From Membranihabitans maritimus (GTDB lineage Bacteria; Bacteroidota; Bacteroidia; Chitinophagales; Saprospiraceae), in assembly GCF_021729145.1 (NCBI RefSeq), contig NZ_JAJSLW010000002.1, positions 1 through 64,000 on the forward strand: a stretch of 64,000 nt of DNA, read 5' to 3'. A model generated the notes under the pieces. That model ran no database searches and had not been told where the DNA came from. It saw nothing but the letters and a program-made list of their open reading frames with translations. Position 1 is the first letter of the stretch. Each line of letters starts with the position of its first letter. This document shows positions 17,561 through 27,336 of this stretch, piece by piece. A program made the position numbers and the translations under genes.

Positions 17561-20500
17561 ATGAGGTTAACAGATACTTCTGTAAAACGCCCGGTTTTTG
17601 CTGCCGTATTGAGCCTTCTCATTCTGGCATTCGGAATTGTATGTTTTACCCGGTTGGAAGTACGGGAATATCCTGATATTGAACCACCCATCGTTTCGGT
17701 GGAAACGAATTATTTGGGCGCGTCAGCAGCCGTCGTGGAAACCCGGATAACACAACTTGTAGAACAACGAGTAAGTGAAGTGGAAGCTATTAAACTAATT
17801 AATTCTTCGAGTGTAGATGGCCGTTCAGAAGTTTCGATTGAATTTAACCTGGGTCGCGATATTGATGCTGCTGCCAATGATGTACGGGAAGCGGTTTCAA
17901 ACTTGCTTGATAACCTCCCGGAAGAAGCAGATCCCCCGGAAATCAGTAAAGTGGAAGCCAATTCTTCCGCTGTTCTGTACCTCAATCTAACCAGTACCGA
18001 AATGGGTATGCTGGAACTGACTGATTATGCAGACCGATATTTAATAGATCGATTTTCCGTATTGCCCGGAGTAGCAAGGGTCCGAATATCCGGAGGGTCC
18101 CGCTATGCCATGCGAATCTGGATAAACAGGGAAGCCCTGGCCGCCAGACAACTCACTGTAGCTGATGTAGAAACTGCACTCCGCAATGAAAATGTCGAAC
18201 TTCCTGCAGGTTCTCTTGAATCTTCCGATAGGCAGTTTACCGTGCGGCTTAATCGCGAATTTCAGGATGAAGAGGATTTTGCCAATCTCATATTACAGAG
18301 GAACCCGGATGGGCACCATGTCCTCCTGAAAGAAGTAGCTACCGTAAAATTAGGTCCCGAAGAGCATCGAATGAGTTATACGGGTAATGGAGAAATGCGG
18401 ATAGGCCTGGGCATTATCAAACAATCACGGGCCAATACTCTCGATATTGCCAATGCCGTATACGAAGCCGTAGAGCAAATCAGGCCTACACTGCCCGATC
18501 ATATGTCTATGACCAATAGCTATGATCGGTCAGTATTTATTGCCGAAGCTATTAGTGAAGTATACAAAAGCCTGGGTATAGCTATCATTCTCGTAATATT
18601 TGTAATCTATCTTTTTTTAGGGGATGTAAGGGCCACTTTTATTCCCGCGGTCACTGTTCCTGTATCATTGGTAGGTACCTGCCTGGTTCTCTTGTGGTTT
18701 GGTTATTCTATAAACCTACTCACACTGCTAGCACTCGTATTGGCCATTGGCCTGGTAGTAGACGATGCAATTGTAGTACTTGAAAATATATATACCCGGT
18801 TGGAAAATGGGGAAAAACCCCTGGTGGCAGCCTACCAGGGCGCCAGGGAAGTAGGTTTTGCCGTTATTGTGACATCGCTTGTCCTATTAGCCGTATTTGT
18901 TCCCATTACATTTCTTTCAGGGGATATTGGTAAATTGTTTACTGAATTCGCTGTAGCCATGGCTGCGGCGGTATTCTTTTCCACTCTGGTAGCCCTTTCG
19001 CTTTCACCTATGCTTTGTTCAAAAATCCTAAGGCGCAAAAAAAACCAGGGCAATTTTATAACCAGGGGTACCAACAGAGTTCTCCATTATTTACAGGAAA
19101 AATACCGATACAGTCTCAAACGCTTCCTGGTTCGCCCGGCAATTGCCATAGGTATGATAATCCTCTTTATGTTAGGCTGTATAGGCCTTTTCTTTGTGGT
19201 TCCAAAGGAATTCACCCCTGCTGAAGACCGCGGCATCTTTTTTATTAATTTGCTGGCACCGGAAGGTTCTACTTACAGCTATACCAAATCCTATATGGAT
19301 GAAATTGAAAAACGCCTCATGTATCTTTACGATGAAACCGAAGAGGCCGGCACAATTTTAGTCCGTACTCCGCAAAACCTCAATCCGAATGTAGCCTCCT
19401 TTAATGACGGACGGGCCATCATTGTATTGGCTGATTTTCCCGACCGCAGATCTGCCTGGGAGATTATGGAAGAAATCAGGGAGAAATTATCCGATCTCAC
19501 AGGCGTTAAAATTTCTATTAGTATGCGCCAGGGTCTTAGTTCCGGGAATGGCAAACCGGTTCAGTATGTATTAAGTGGTGATACCTATGAAGAGATTGCC
19601 GGTTGGCGAGATCAATTGCTGGGTCTCGTCGCCGATTACCCGGGACTCACAGATATTGATTATGATTATAAAGAAACCAAACCGCAGCTGCATGTAAATA
19701 TTGACAAAGTACGAGCTGCAGAATTAGGGGTTTCTGTCGTAAATATAGGGAGAACATTGGAAACCTTACTGGGATCCCGATTGGTCACGACCTTTATCAA
19801 AGAAGGCGAAGAATATGATGTAATTATCGAATCGGACCTAAACCAGAAAAAAATGTTATATGACCTTAAAAACATATTTGTGCGTTCTGAGCGGACCGGT
19901 GGGCTGATTCCTCTCTCTAATCTTGTTTCCCTGGATGAGTTTGCTGATTCAGGAACCCTTAATCGTTACAACCGGATGCGTGCTATAACCATCGATGCCA
20001 ACCTTGACAATGGGTATACACTTGGACAGGCGCTCGATCACCTGGATGAAGTGGTGGCCAACAACCTGCCTGAAGAGGTAAGAGTTGATTACAAAGGGGA
20101 ATCACTGGATTATAAAGATTCCGGGCAATCAGTATTATTCATTTTCATTTTGGCCTTAACCGTGGTATATCTCGTTCTTGCGGCCCAGTTTGAAAGTTTT
20201 ATCCATCCTTTAGTACTTATTCTTACCGTACCATTTGCCCTATTGGGTGCATTATTGGGCATCTGGATATTCGGACAATCATTGAATATATACAGTGAAA
20301 TAGGTATGATCATGCTGGTAGGTCTCGCTGCAAAAAACGGAATATTAATTGTGGAATTTATAAATCAATTACGTGACCGGGGAATGGATTTTGAGACTGC
20401 CATAGTAGATGCATCCGTGATGAGGTTACGACCTATCCTAATGACAGGGCTAACCACAATAATGGGTTCCCTTCCACTTATCATTTCATTTGGGGCTGGA

Positions 20501-20680
20501 AGTGAGACCCGTTTGGTCATAGGTATCGTTGTGTTATTTGGTGTGCTGGTTTCTTCTGTTTTCACTATTTATACTGTTCCGGCCATGTACAAACTAATTG
20601 CAAAAGGAACTACCAGCCCAAATGCCATCGCTACAGAACTCGAAAAATCATTAATGAAAGAGGAATTAAACCCCGTATAA
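17561..20680 (+). CDS. RND efflux pump inner-membrane permease (AcrB/HAE1 family)
   Basis: This is the proton-driven transporter of a tripartite efflux system. At 1039 residues it has the usual length for the hydrophobe/amphiphile efflux family. It opens MRLTDTSVKRPVFAAVLSL, the standard first helix. Two porter halves and twelve membrane helices are apparent. The proton-relay motif GLVVDDAIVVLENI (TM4, ~residues 400-415) and the GLAAKNGILIVEF motif with its conserved lysine (TM10) are both intact. The stop is only one base before the channel gene, so translation is probably coupled. Substrates are likely drugs, detergents or lipophilic metabolites (family knowledge). Confidence 0.96.
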   Translation: MRLTDTSVKRPVFAAVLSLLILAFGIVCFTRLEVREYPDIEPPIVSVETNYLGASAAVVETRITQLVEQRVSEVEAIKLINSSSVDGRSEVSIEFNLGRDIDAAANDVREAVSNLLDNLPEEADPPEISKVEANSSAVLYLNLTSTEMGMLELTDYADRYLIDRFSVLPGVARVRISGGSRYAMRIWINREALAARQLTVADVETALRNENVELPAGSLESSDRQFTVRLNREFQDEEDFANLILQRNPDGHHVLLKEVATVKLGPEEHRMSYTGNGEMRIGLGIIKQSRANTLDIANAVYEAVEQIRPTLPDHMSMTNSYDRSVFIAEAISEVYKSLGIAIILVIFVIYLFLGDVRATFIPAVTVPVSLVGTCLVLLWFGYSINLLTLLALVLAIGLVVDDAIVVLENIYTRLENGEKPLVAAYQGAREVGFAVIVTSLVLLAVFVPITFLSGDIGKLFTEFAVAMAAAVFFSTLVALSLSPMLCSKILRRKKNQGNFITRGTNRVLHYLQEKYRYSLKRFLVRPAIAIGMIILFMLGCIGLFFVVPKEFTPAEDRGIFFINLLAPEGSTYSYTKSYMDEIEKRLMYLYDETEEAGTILVRTPQNLNPNVASFNDGRAIIVLADFPDRRSAWEIMEEIREKLSDLTGVKISISMRQGLSSGNGKPVQYVLSGDTYEEIAGWRDQLLGLVADYPGLTDIDYDYKETKPQLHVNIDKVRAAELGVSVVNIGRTLETLLGSRLVTTFIKEGEEYDVIIESDLNQKKMLYDLKNIFVRSERTGGLIPLSNLVSLDEFADSGTLNRYNRMRAITIDANLDNGYTLGQALDHLDEVVANNLPEEVRVDYKGESLDYKDSGQSVLFIFILALTVVYLVLAAQFESFIHPLVLILTVPFALLGALLGIWIFGQSLNIYSEIGMIMLVGLAAKNGILIVEFINQLRDRGMDFETAIVDASVMRLRPILMTGLTTIMGSLPLIISFGAGSETRLVIGIVVLFGVLVSSVFTIYTVPAMYKLIAKGTTSPNAIATELEKSLMKEELNPV

Positions 20681-20681
20681 A

Positions 20682-22145
20682 TTGAAAAGTATTGTAAGTA
20701 TAAAACGTTTTATATTCTTATTATTACCCATCGTTTGGTATACCTCTTGCAATTTTGCCCCTGTTTTTAACAGACCAGAAGATCCATATAATAATTTCAA
20801 ATACCGGCCATTGGTAGACTCATTGTCTAATTTGCCCCGGGATACTGCATGGTGGACCTCTTTCAAGGACACTACCCTCAACAACATTGTCAGGATGGTC
20901 TCCCTAAATAACAATGACCTCAAGGCCATATTGCACAATTTTGAACAATCCAGGGCTATAGCCAGGATCGATCGCTCATACTTGTTACCGGAATTTTCCC
21001 TGAATGCAGGTGCTTCCCGAAGGGTGGTTTCACAAAATGCAGTACAGAGTTTTCAGTCTAATAAATTCACAAATTATAATATATCTGCTACGGCCTTCTA
21101 TCAGGTAGACTTATGGGGAAAAGTGAAGAATAATTATAAAGTTTCCGTTATTAATACGGAGATAGACTTGCTGCAATACTTTGACCTTTTATCCAGACTG
21201 AGGGCACAGGCTGCTACTATATATATGACCATCCGCCAATTAGACAGACAAATTGCTTTATATGATTCCACCATCATACTGAGGAAACGATCATTGGAAA
21301 TTGCCACCCTCAACTATGAAGCCGGGGCTTCCGATGCCCTGGACCAGGCAAGAGCTGAAACCCAGTTGCGAATTGCACAAGCACAGCGCTGGACCTTTTT
21401 TAATCAGCGAGCTAATCTGGAAAACGCACTGGCCGTATTAATGGGAGTTGAACCATCTGATTTGACGATCCCTGTCCGGCCATTGGACTCTCTGCCTCTT
21501 GTCATTCCATCAAAACTCCCTTCGGAAGTGCTTCAAAAAAGACCGGATATCTGGGTTACTCTAAAATCCCTGGAGGCTGAAAATGCGCTGATCGGGGTGG
21601 CAAAGGCCAATCTTTATCCCTCGGTTACATTATCAGCTGATGCAGGGTACCAGGGGAGATCCATCGAACAATTATTTTCACCACAATCCTTCGCCTGGAC
21701 TCTGGGCGGAGGGTTAATGCAACCGCTTTTTAATAATGGAAGAAATAAAGCACAGGTGGAAGCTGCTATAGCTCGCTACGAAAGAATGTCTGACCTTTAT
21801 AGACAATCTGTTTTATCAGCATTTAACGAGGTGGAAGATGCCTTGGCCAATATTTATTATCTGCATAAACAGTATCAAAGGGCAGTACAAACCGTTGAGG
21901 CAGCCACAAAGGCAGTCGATCTTGCCAATCAGCGATACGAAGCGGGTTTAGTCTCCTATCTGGAAGTGGTGGATGCTGAGCGTACAGCACTATTGAATCA
22001 AGTTGACCTGGCCACTATAGTGGGAAATATGTATCGAAATGTAATTACCCTCAACCTGGTTTCAGGCGGAAGTTGGCAAAGTGGTGAACAACTATATTCA
22101 AATCCGGATTCGGTATATACTGCGAATTCGCTCTTAACAGATTAA
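20682..22145 (+). CDS. Outer-membrane efflux lipoprotein (TolC/OprM/NodT family)
   Basis: This is the outer-membrane channel of the efflux system, 487 residues. The start is TTG, one base after the pump stop. A signal peptide ends in a lipobox (WYTSC), so the protein is lipid-anchored like OprM. Two OEP repeats are visible, with motifs typical of the family: LVDSLSNLPRDTAWWTSF near the start, AGASDALDQARAETQL in the first half, LQKRPDIW and GLVSYLEVVDAERTAL in the second. It is the last gene of the operon. No terminator hairpin with a T tract is obvious after it. Confidence 0.94.
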   Translation: MKSIVSIKRFIFLLLPIVWYTSCNFAPVFNRPEDPYNNFKYRPLVDSLSNLPRDTAWWTSFKDTTLNNIVRMVSLNNNDLKAILHNFEQSRAIARIDRSYLLPEFSLNAGASRRVVSQNAVQSFQSNKFTNYNISATAFYQVDLWGKVKNNYKVSVINTEIDLLQYFDLLSRLRAQAATIYMTIRQLDRQIALYDSTIILRKRSLEIATLNYEAGASDALDQARAETQLRIAQAQRWTFFNQRANLENALAVLMGVEPSDLTIPVRPLDSLPLVIPSKLPSEVLQKRPDIWVTLKSLEAENALIGVAKANLYPSVTLSADAGYQGRSIEQLFSPQSFAWTLGGGLMQPLFNNGRNKAQVEAAIARYERMSDLYRQSVLSAFNEVEDALANIYYLHKQYQRAVQTVEAATKAVDLANQRYEAGLVSYLEVVDAERTALLNQVDLATIVGNMYRNVITLNLVSGGSWQSGEQLYSNPDSVYTANSLLTD

Positions 22146-22910
22146 CATGATAATTCCCCGTAGATTAATGGATGCAGCCTAAAATTATTATGGAATTTCT
22201 GTGAGCCCGTGACAAAAAACGTAATCACCCCGAACGGATCTGGGACGGAGATTTTTAATCGATTCTCAGACAAAACTTACAATTTAAATATCATCTTATA
22301 ATGTTTCCTGATCTTGGCTAATAGTATAGGTTCAGAGAGTGCGGAACGGGAATATACACTTGCAGCTTCCTGAATCTTTTTCGGGATCAATAAAAGAAAG
22401 CGAACTCAGTAGAATGCCTTGTCGATCCAACATTGAGAATTGGCATTATTGACTTACCACTTGAAAACAGCGATATTGTTCCTAAAAGATACTCTAAATA
22501 GTCCACTATGTATTCTACCCTTTCGTTCGAACCGGACGATTCTCAAGTGCTCTGAATCCTAAAATTTAATCAAAATCAGGTTAGTGTAATTGGTATTAAA
22601 AAGGAACAGGTAGGAATTTTTCTATATGCAAGATCGCTCTACATCCGGGACTTTCATTAATACCTTGCCTATACCTACTAGTATTATTTCACCCAGAGTC
22701 CTTTCGATTCAATCAAGAAAACCTAACGGTTGGCAGAAAATATGCTTGAAGATCTCACATTCATTAGGAGACTGGCAATATCCCTATCTTAGCTCCAAAT
22801 ATAGAGTAGTAGAACATCTATTGTCTGGTCCAGGTAATGATAATCAGTCTCTTTTTGAAATCTTTTGAATGGTTCCATCCTAATATTAAAATACATATTT
22901 ATAAATTCCA
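22146..22910. other. Intergenic stretch with no supported gene
   Basis: About 760 bases follow the efflux operon. A frame of 80 codons at 22626 has no recognisable features, no good start context and unusual codon use, so I do not call it. No transposase remnant, tRNA or clear repeat was seen. Confidence 0.45.
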
Positions 22911-22944
22911 TTGAAATGAAACAAATATGTTTAGAATATTTTTG
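22911..22944 (+). promoter_or_regulatory. Promoter upstream of the XRE regulator
   Basis: TTG at 22911-22913 and TATTTTTG at 22937-22944 fit the Bacteroidota -33 / -7 pattern with a 23-base spacer. The -7 element lies 23 bases before the ATG at 22968, giving a very short leader. Confidence 0.4.
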
Positions 22945-22967
22945 TTTTTTCGCCTCATTTTGGTTAA

Positions 22968-23339
22968 ATGCAGGAGGAAAAGAACGAATTCATGCTTAAT
23001 CTGGGCAAAAGATTAAAGCAATTAAGGGAGTATAGAAACCTGACTCAATCCCAGTTAGGTGCTTTAGTCAATAAAGATTACCAGTCCATTAGCCGTATCG
23101 AAAATGGGAGAGTAAATACTTCTGCTTATATGCTATTGAAGTTTGCCCAGGCCCTGAATGTTTCTATGAACGACGTTTTCACATTTGAAGAGGCTTCTAA
23201 ATTTGATACCAAAGACGACCAAATCGGATGGTTAAGCGACCGAATCGTTCATGCTATCGAAAATGAATTATTTGCTGAAGAAGCTTTGAAAGTTGCTGAA
23301 GAAAAAATCCGTTATATAAAAAAACATAAGCACCAGTAA
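22968..23339 (+). CDS. XRE-family helix-turn-helix regulator
   Basis: This 123-residue protein has one HTH_3 domain (residues ~12-66). The motif reads LGKRLKQLREYRNLTQSQLG, then VNKDYQSISRIENGRVN. The remaining 50 residues (FEEASKFDTKDDQ onward) form a charged helix that may be a dimerisation arm. A second in-frame ATG at 22992 follows an AGGAGG-like sequence, so the protein could begin at MLNLGKRL instead. No toxin, restriction-modification or phage gene adjoins it, so it is probably a free-standing regulator. Targets are unknown. Confidence 0.85.
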   Translation: MQEEKNEFMLNLGKRLKQLREYRNLTQSQLGALVNKDYQSISRIENGRVNTSAYMLLKFAQALNVSMNDVFTFEEASKFDTKDDQIGWLSDRIVHAIENELFAEEALKVAEEKIRYIKKHKHQ

Positions 23340-23425
23340 TAAGAATCCTGAAATTCATATTTCTTTTTTGATCCCAAATGCACCAGTACCAAAATGATCT
23401 AAAAGATGATAGAATTGTATAGATC

Positions 23426-24010
23426 TTACACCCTAAAGGGAAAAGATATTTCCAACCTAACATTTGTCAAACGATAATCAGGCCCTACATTTTTCGCGGG
23501 ATGGAGGAGGACCAAATATGATAAGAATTTATGTTCAATGCCTATTTCCGCCTGGCTGCGCCTCCCTCTTAAATATGCACCTTTACTCCACAATACCTGT
23601 CCTGTCCAAATGAGAGGGTGATTCAATATATTAATTAAAGGGCGCTAGTAACCTTACGTATCCCAGGTATTCTGACCCAATGAATACTGGGTTCTTTCTA
23701 TTATTCCATTACCCATAGATCCTAGAATATTTTTATCATTCGCAAAATCCCTAAACCTGGGATAAAGATGCTATCCAGAGATTTGGTAGAAACTACTCCG
23801 GTTGTTTACATATGCGATGAATTCCTGGTAACAAATGTTAGTAAAGTGCTTCCAGATCCTGATTGAACAATTAATATCCCCGCCTTACAATAGTTTACGG
23901 AAATCGATGCCCTTTCCGTGTTCAATAAAGACTTCCCTGGAGAGTCCTATAGCGTGGGGACTTCTTTTTTTTTCAAAAATAATGACAGAAGCTTTTATTC
24001 GCCAAACTCA
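23426..24010 (-). pseudogene. Possible decayed gene, barrel-like C-terminus
   Basis: One minus-strand frame runs from 24010 to a stop at 23426 and is broken only by stops at 23887, 23773, 23656 and 23647, with no frameshift needed. The pieces read like protein: SPHAIGLSREVFIEHGKG; YPRFRDFANDKNILGSMGNG; and a last section ending RLTNVRLEISFPFRV. The last strand, ending in alternating hydrophobic and aromatic residues, is what a beta-barrel outer-membrane protein would have. I do not recognise the family. Four stops in 195 codons is fewer than random AT-rich DNA should give, but this is weak evidence and the call may be wrong. Confidence 0.25.
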
Positions 24011-24082
24011 AGTTATATTAGCATATCGAATTAATACATTTCAAAACCTGACCCCTGGGAATATGTAAATTAAGAGACCACC

Positions 24083-25333
24083 ATGCAGAATTCTCCGGAA
24101 AATATACATCAACACCTGGATGAAATCTACCGCAAAGAATCCCGACGTATATTTGCGGCATTGATTCGCCTGATTGGAGACTTTGACCTCGCAGAAGACG
24201 CCATGCATGAGGCGTTCAAGGCGGGGCTTGAGCAATGGGGAATAAAAGGAATCCCTTCTAATCCACGGGCCTGGCTAATATCCACTGGCCGGTTCAAAGC
24301 CATCGACCATATCCGGCGTCAGTCCCGGATCGACCCGCTACATTCTAGCCTTCTTCGAGAATTTGAAGCAGATTTTTCTGAAACATCCGGACTATCGGAC
24401 ACAGAGATCAAAGACGATGTCCTTAGGTTGATTTTCACTTGTTGTCACCCTACCCTGTCACTTAAGGCACGATCTGCAATGACCGCTCGTGAAGTATGTG
24501 GGATGACCACAGAAGAAATCGCCCATGCATTTTTGGTTACGCCCTCTACTATGGCCCAGCGTATTGTTCGTGCCAAGGCCAAAATTCGCGAAACAAAAAT
24601 ACCGTTCGAAGTTCCTCCCGTCCATGAATTACCGCACCGCCTCAGTGCAGTACTCCAGGTTATTTACCTGCTATTCAACGAAGGGTACTACGCATCATCC
24701 GGAGAATCGGTTATCCGCGTTGACCTTTCGGAAGAAGCCATTCGACTCGGGCGTCTTCTATATGACTTGCTACCCGAACCGGAAGTAATGGGATTACTAG
24801 GTCTTATGCTTTTACATGAATCTCGCCGGCACGCCCGAACCTCACGTACAGGAGACCTTATTCTTTTGGAGGACCAGGACCGATCGCTATGGAACAGTGA
24901 TATGATCAGAGAAGGACTATCCCTGGTAAAAGGAGCTTTTTTATCCAGGCGGGCCGGGCCCTATTCCCTGCAAGCAGCCATTGCAGCCTTGCATGCCGAA
25001 GCAAAGAGTCCCGGTGCTACCGACTGGCCACAAATTGCCGGACTGTACGATATGTTGTTACGCATAAATCCCTCACCTGTTATAGAACTAAACCATGCTG
25101 TAGCAATAGCTATGTACAAGGGCCCTGAGGTAGGTTTACGACAAATCGATGACATTCTTTCTCGTGGGGAATTAAAGGATTACCATCTGGCAAATTCTGC
25201 AGGAGCAGAGTTTTGCCGGAGAACCGGACGAATAGAAGAATCAAAAAAGTCTTGGGAACGCGCACTTTCCCTAGCAAAGCAAGTCCCTGAACGGCGATTT
25301 ATCGAACAAAAACTGCATGAGCTGGAAATGTAG
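24083..25333 (+). CDS. ECF42-type RNA polymerase sigma factor with long C-terminal extension
   Basis: This 416-residue sigma factor has region 2 (DFDLAEDAMHEAFKAGLEQW, then NPRAWLISTGRFKAIDHIRR) and region 4 (CGMTTEEIAHAFLVTPSTMA) in the first ~190 residues. A roughly 220-residue helical extension follows, with RLSAVLQVIYLLFNEGYY and HARTSRTGDLILLEDQDR. This layout is the DUF6596/ECF42 group, where the extension modulates activity and no classical anti-sigma factor is needed. That group is typically linked to DGPF-domain proteins, and one lies 1.1 kb downstream. The likely targets are the reductase and DGPF genes that follow. The inducing signal is unknown. Confidence 0.93.
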   Translation: MQNSPENIHQHLDEIYRKESRRIFAALIRLIGDFDLAEDAMHEAFKAGLEQWGIKGIPSNPRAWLISTGRFKAIDHIRRQSRIDPLHSSLLREFEADFSETSGLSDTEIKDDVLRLIFTCCHPTLSLKARSAMTAREVCGMTTEEIAHAFLVTPSTMAQRIVRAKAKIRETKIPFEVPPVHELPHRLSAVLQVIYLLFNEGYYASSGESVIRVDLSEEAIRLGRLLYDLLPEPEVMGLLGLMLLHESRRHARTSRTGDLILLEDQDRSLWNSDMIREGLSLVKGAFLSRRAGPYSLQAAIAALHAEAKSPGATDWPQIAGLYDMLLRINPSPVIELNHAVAIAMYKGPEVGLRQIDDILSRGELKDYHLANSAGAEFCRRTGRIEESKKSWERALSLAKQVPERRFIEQKLHELEM

Positions 25334-25364
25334 GTGACTAACATAAAAAATTTTTAATAGGATT

Positions 25365-25391
25365 TGTCGATTTCATGGTTTGCCATTCGAC
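25365..25391 (+). promoter_or_regulatory. Candidate ECF42-dependent promoter
   Basis: TGTCGA at 25365-25370 is followed by 17 bases and CGAC at 25388-25391. As I recall it, the promoter described for ECF42 sigma factors has TGTCGA at -35 and a CGA(T/C)-type -10. The site lies between the sigma gene and the reductase, about 90 bases before the reductase ATG. I found no second copy in front of the sigma gene or the DGPF gene. Confidence 0.55.
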
Positions 25392-25480
25392 TATAAGGTG
25401 ATGGCCTACTTACAACAGATAGATTTATAGGATATAGCCTATACTCTATTTGGTTTTATTTATAAAAAACAAAGCAGAAT

Positions 25481-26188
25481 ATGACTGATACCAAAAAAAA
25501 CTCCCACAAACTTGATGTTGATCTTAAAGTACCGCGAGTAAGGGTAGAGGGCTTTACCATCTCTCTTGACGGATATGGTGCCGGACCCGATCAAAGCATT
25601 GATCATCCACTTGGCATAGGTGGAGAAGAATTACATCACTGGTTAATTTCTACCCGATCCTGGAGGCAGATGCATGGAAAGGAGGGGGGTGCCGGAGGGG
25701 TTGATGATGAATTCGCAGCCAGGGGTTCCCGAAACGCCGGCGCCTGGATTCTAGGGAGACATATGTTCGGTCCGATTCGAGGGCCATGGCCGGATATGGA
25801 CTGGAAAGGATGGTGGGGGAACAATCCACCGTACCACGTACCTGTATATGTACTTACACATCATTATAGACCTCCACTAGAAATGGAAGGAGGTACAACC
25901 TTTTATTTTGTTACGGAAGGGATCCATTATGCACTTGAAAGAGCCAGGGAAGCTGCCAATGGAAAAGAAATCCGTATCGGTGGTGGTGTTAATACCATTC
26001 ATCAGTTTCTTAACGAAGGTCTCATTGATGAACTCCACATTGCTATAGCACCGGTATTCCTGGGGAAAGGGGAGCGACTCTTTGAAGGGGTGGACCTCCC
26101 ATCTCTGGGATACAGGTGTGAAATATTTATGCCATCGGAAAAGGCCACCCATGTTATCATACGACGCAAAGAGGATCAAAATGATTAG
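25481..26188 (+). CDS. Dihydrofolate reductase-like (RibD C-terminal family) protein
   Basis: This 235-residue protein belongs to the RibD_C/DHFR-like fold, a broad group of NAD(P)H-using reductases of mostly unknown substrate. Visible family marks are VEGFTISLDGY near the start, AWILGRHMFGPIRGPW, PVYVLTHH in the middle, and GGVNTIHQFLNEGLIDELHI followed by APVFLGKGERLF near the end. It lies directly downstream of the ECF42 promoter candidate. It stands between the sigma factor and the DGPF gene, so it probably belongs to the sigma factor's regulon. It is not the essential folA type, which is shorter and lacks these motifs. Confidence 0.88.
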   Translation: MTDTKKNSHKLDVDLKVPRVRVEGFTISLDGYGAGPDQSIDHPLGIGGEELHHWLISTRSWRQMHGKEGGAGGVDDEFAARGSRNAGAWILGRHMFGPIRGPWPDMDWKGWWGNNPPYHVPVYVLTHHYRPPLEMEGGTTFYFVTEGIHYALERAREAANGKEIRIGGGVNTIHQFLNEGLIDELHIAIAPVFLGKGERLFEGVDLPSLGYRCEIFMPSEKATHVIIRRKEDQND

Positions 26189-26475
26189 ATAATGGCTTAT
26201 ATCATGTAATCTTTATTGAAATAAGATATAGCCTGAATGCGAAGAATAGGTATAGTTTCAATTGAATATTGAGTTGAAGGTTCAATACAAGCCCCTTACT
26301 TCGGGATTACCCATCCAGGCTATCAGGTTTTTTGTTGGTTTTCGATATGAAAACACAGATCTTTATCCAACGAAAAACTAAAATTGTGCTTTCCTTATTG
26401 AAGTCAAATTAAACTATAATTCAAACAGCCTGATTCCTAAATATTTATCGTAATCAGGTTTTAAAAAAATTTAAT

Positions 26476-26874
26476 ATGAAATACATTTGCCTGGGATATA
26501 TGAATGAAGAAATTTGGGAAACCATACCCGAAAGTGAACAAAACAAATTTATGGACGACTGTTTTGCCTACGATCAAGAACTTCGAAAGAGCGGTCACAT
26601 GGTAGGGGGAGAAGCACTGGAAGATGCTCGGAATGCCGCTACTTTGAGGTGGAATGGTGCCAAGGTAACCGTGACAGACGGACCTTTTGCCGAAACCAAA
26701 GAACAGATAGGGGGAATCTTGATACTTGAAGCAAAAGATCTAAATCATGCTATCCGACTGCTGTCAAAACACCCCTCTTTACCAGCGGGACGAGGTGGAG
26801 GTAGCTGGGAAATACGGCCCGCAGCAGACCTTACAGCCCTTATGGTAGAGAGTCAAAAGCGACAAAATAAATAG
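26476..26874 (+). CDS. DGPF-domain (YCII-related) protein
   Basis: This 132-residue protein is of the YCII/DGPF family, with the hallmark VTDGPFAETKEQIGGILILE at residues ~75-94 and a C-terminal IRPAADL. Proteins of this type are the usual genomic companions of ECF42 sigma factors. Their biochemical role is not settled; a small-molecule or peroxide-related reaction has been proposed for the YCII fold. Transcription may come from the reductase promoter or from its own within the 287-base gap. A strong terminator follows. Confidence 0.93.
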   Translation: MKYICLGYMNEEIWETIPESEQNKFMDDCFAYDQELRKSGHMVGGEALEDARNAATLRWNGAKVTVTDGPFAETKEQIGGILILEAKDLNHAIRLLSKHPSLPAGRGGGSWEIRPAADLTALMVESQKRQNK

Positions 26875-26890
26875 AAAGTATTTCCAATTA

Positions 26891-26929
26891 AAAGAGGCTC
26901 AATGTTTGATCATTGAGCCCCTTTTTTAA
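26891..26929 (+). terminator. Rho-independent terminator after the DGPF gene
   Basis: GGCTCAATG (26896-26904) and CATTGAGCC (26911-26919) form a 9-bp stem with a 6-base loop, followed by CC and a run of six T. An A-rich flank before the stem makes it usable for the small minus-strand gene on the other side too. Confidence 0.85.
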
Positions 26930-26951
26930 AAATTATTATTTCTAAAAGATC

Positions 26952-27155
26952 CTATGAATTAGGTGCTTTCGTCTCTTTGAAATTTTTTCCGTCCCAACAT
27001 CCTAACCATTCTACATCTTTTCCAACTTTAATATAATTGTTGAAAGCATTTACCGCAGACTTCTTCTCCTTTCTATAAATAGTAATCATTTGGTGTCCAC
27101 TCTTTACATTGAAATAGTAATGGCCTTCACCCATCGTGTAATTTTTTTTTCTCAT
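26952..27155 (-). CDS. Small conserved-looking hypothetical protein
   Basis: This frame of 67 residues is rich in Lys, Tyr and aromatic residues (GHYYFNVKSGHQ; then AFNNYIKVGKDVEWLGCWDG). It has no signal peptide or membrane helix, so it is probably cytosolic. It ends just past the terminator at 26891-26929, which fits transcription converging there. Short proteins with a KVGKDVEWLG-like segment are, I believe, found in other Bacteroidota, but I cannot confirm this. No function is assigned. Confidence 0.6.
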   Translation of the reverse strand: MRKKNYTMGEGHYYFNVKSGHQMITIYRKEKKSAVNAFNNYIKVGKDVEWLGCWDGKNFKETKAPNS

Positions 27156-27336
27156 TACATCATAGTTTTTGTTAACAAAAATACAGTCCTTATATAATTC
27201 AGGTACTGAAAAATCTTATCGGTTTTTGAGATGCGCAACATTGATGTTTTACCAAAAAATTGCAGTTGCTTTTATTTGGCAAACAAACAAAAGCCCTTTA
27301 TAATACGAAAATTATTTTAAATAATGAAATTATTTG

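Noticed and set aside
22626-22868. 80-codon plus-strand frame after the efflux operon
   Set aside because: Low-quality composition, no family and no start context.
23835-24068. 77-codon plus-strand frame before the sigma factor
   Set aside because: Overlaps the more protein-like minus-strand remnant and has no recognisable features.
25334-26475. Second ECF42 site before the sigma gene or DGPF gene
   Set aside because: No further TGTCGA with a properly spaced CGA was found in 23980-24082 or 26189-26475.
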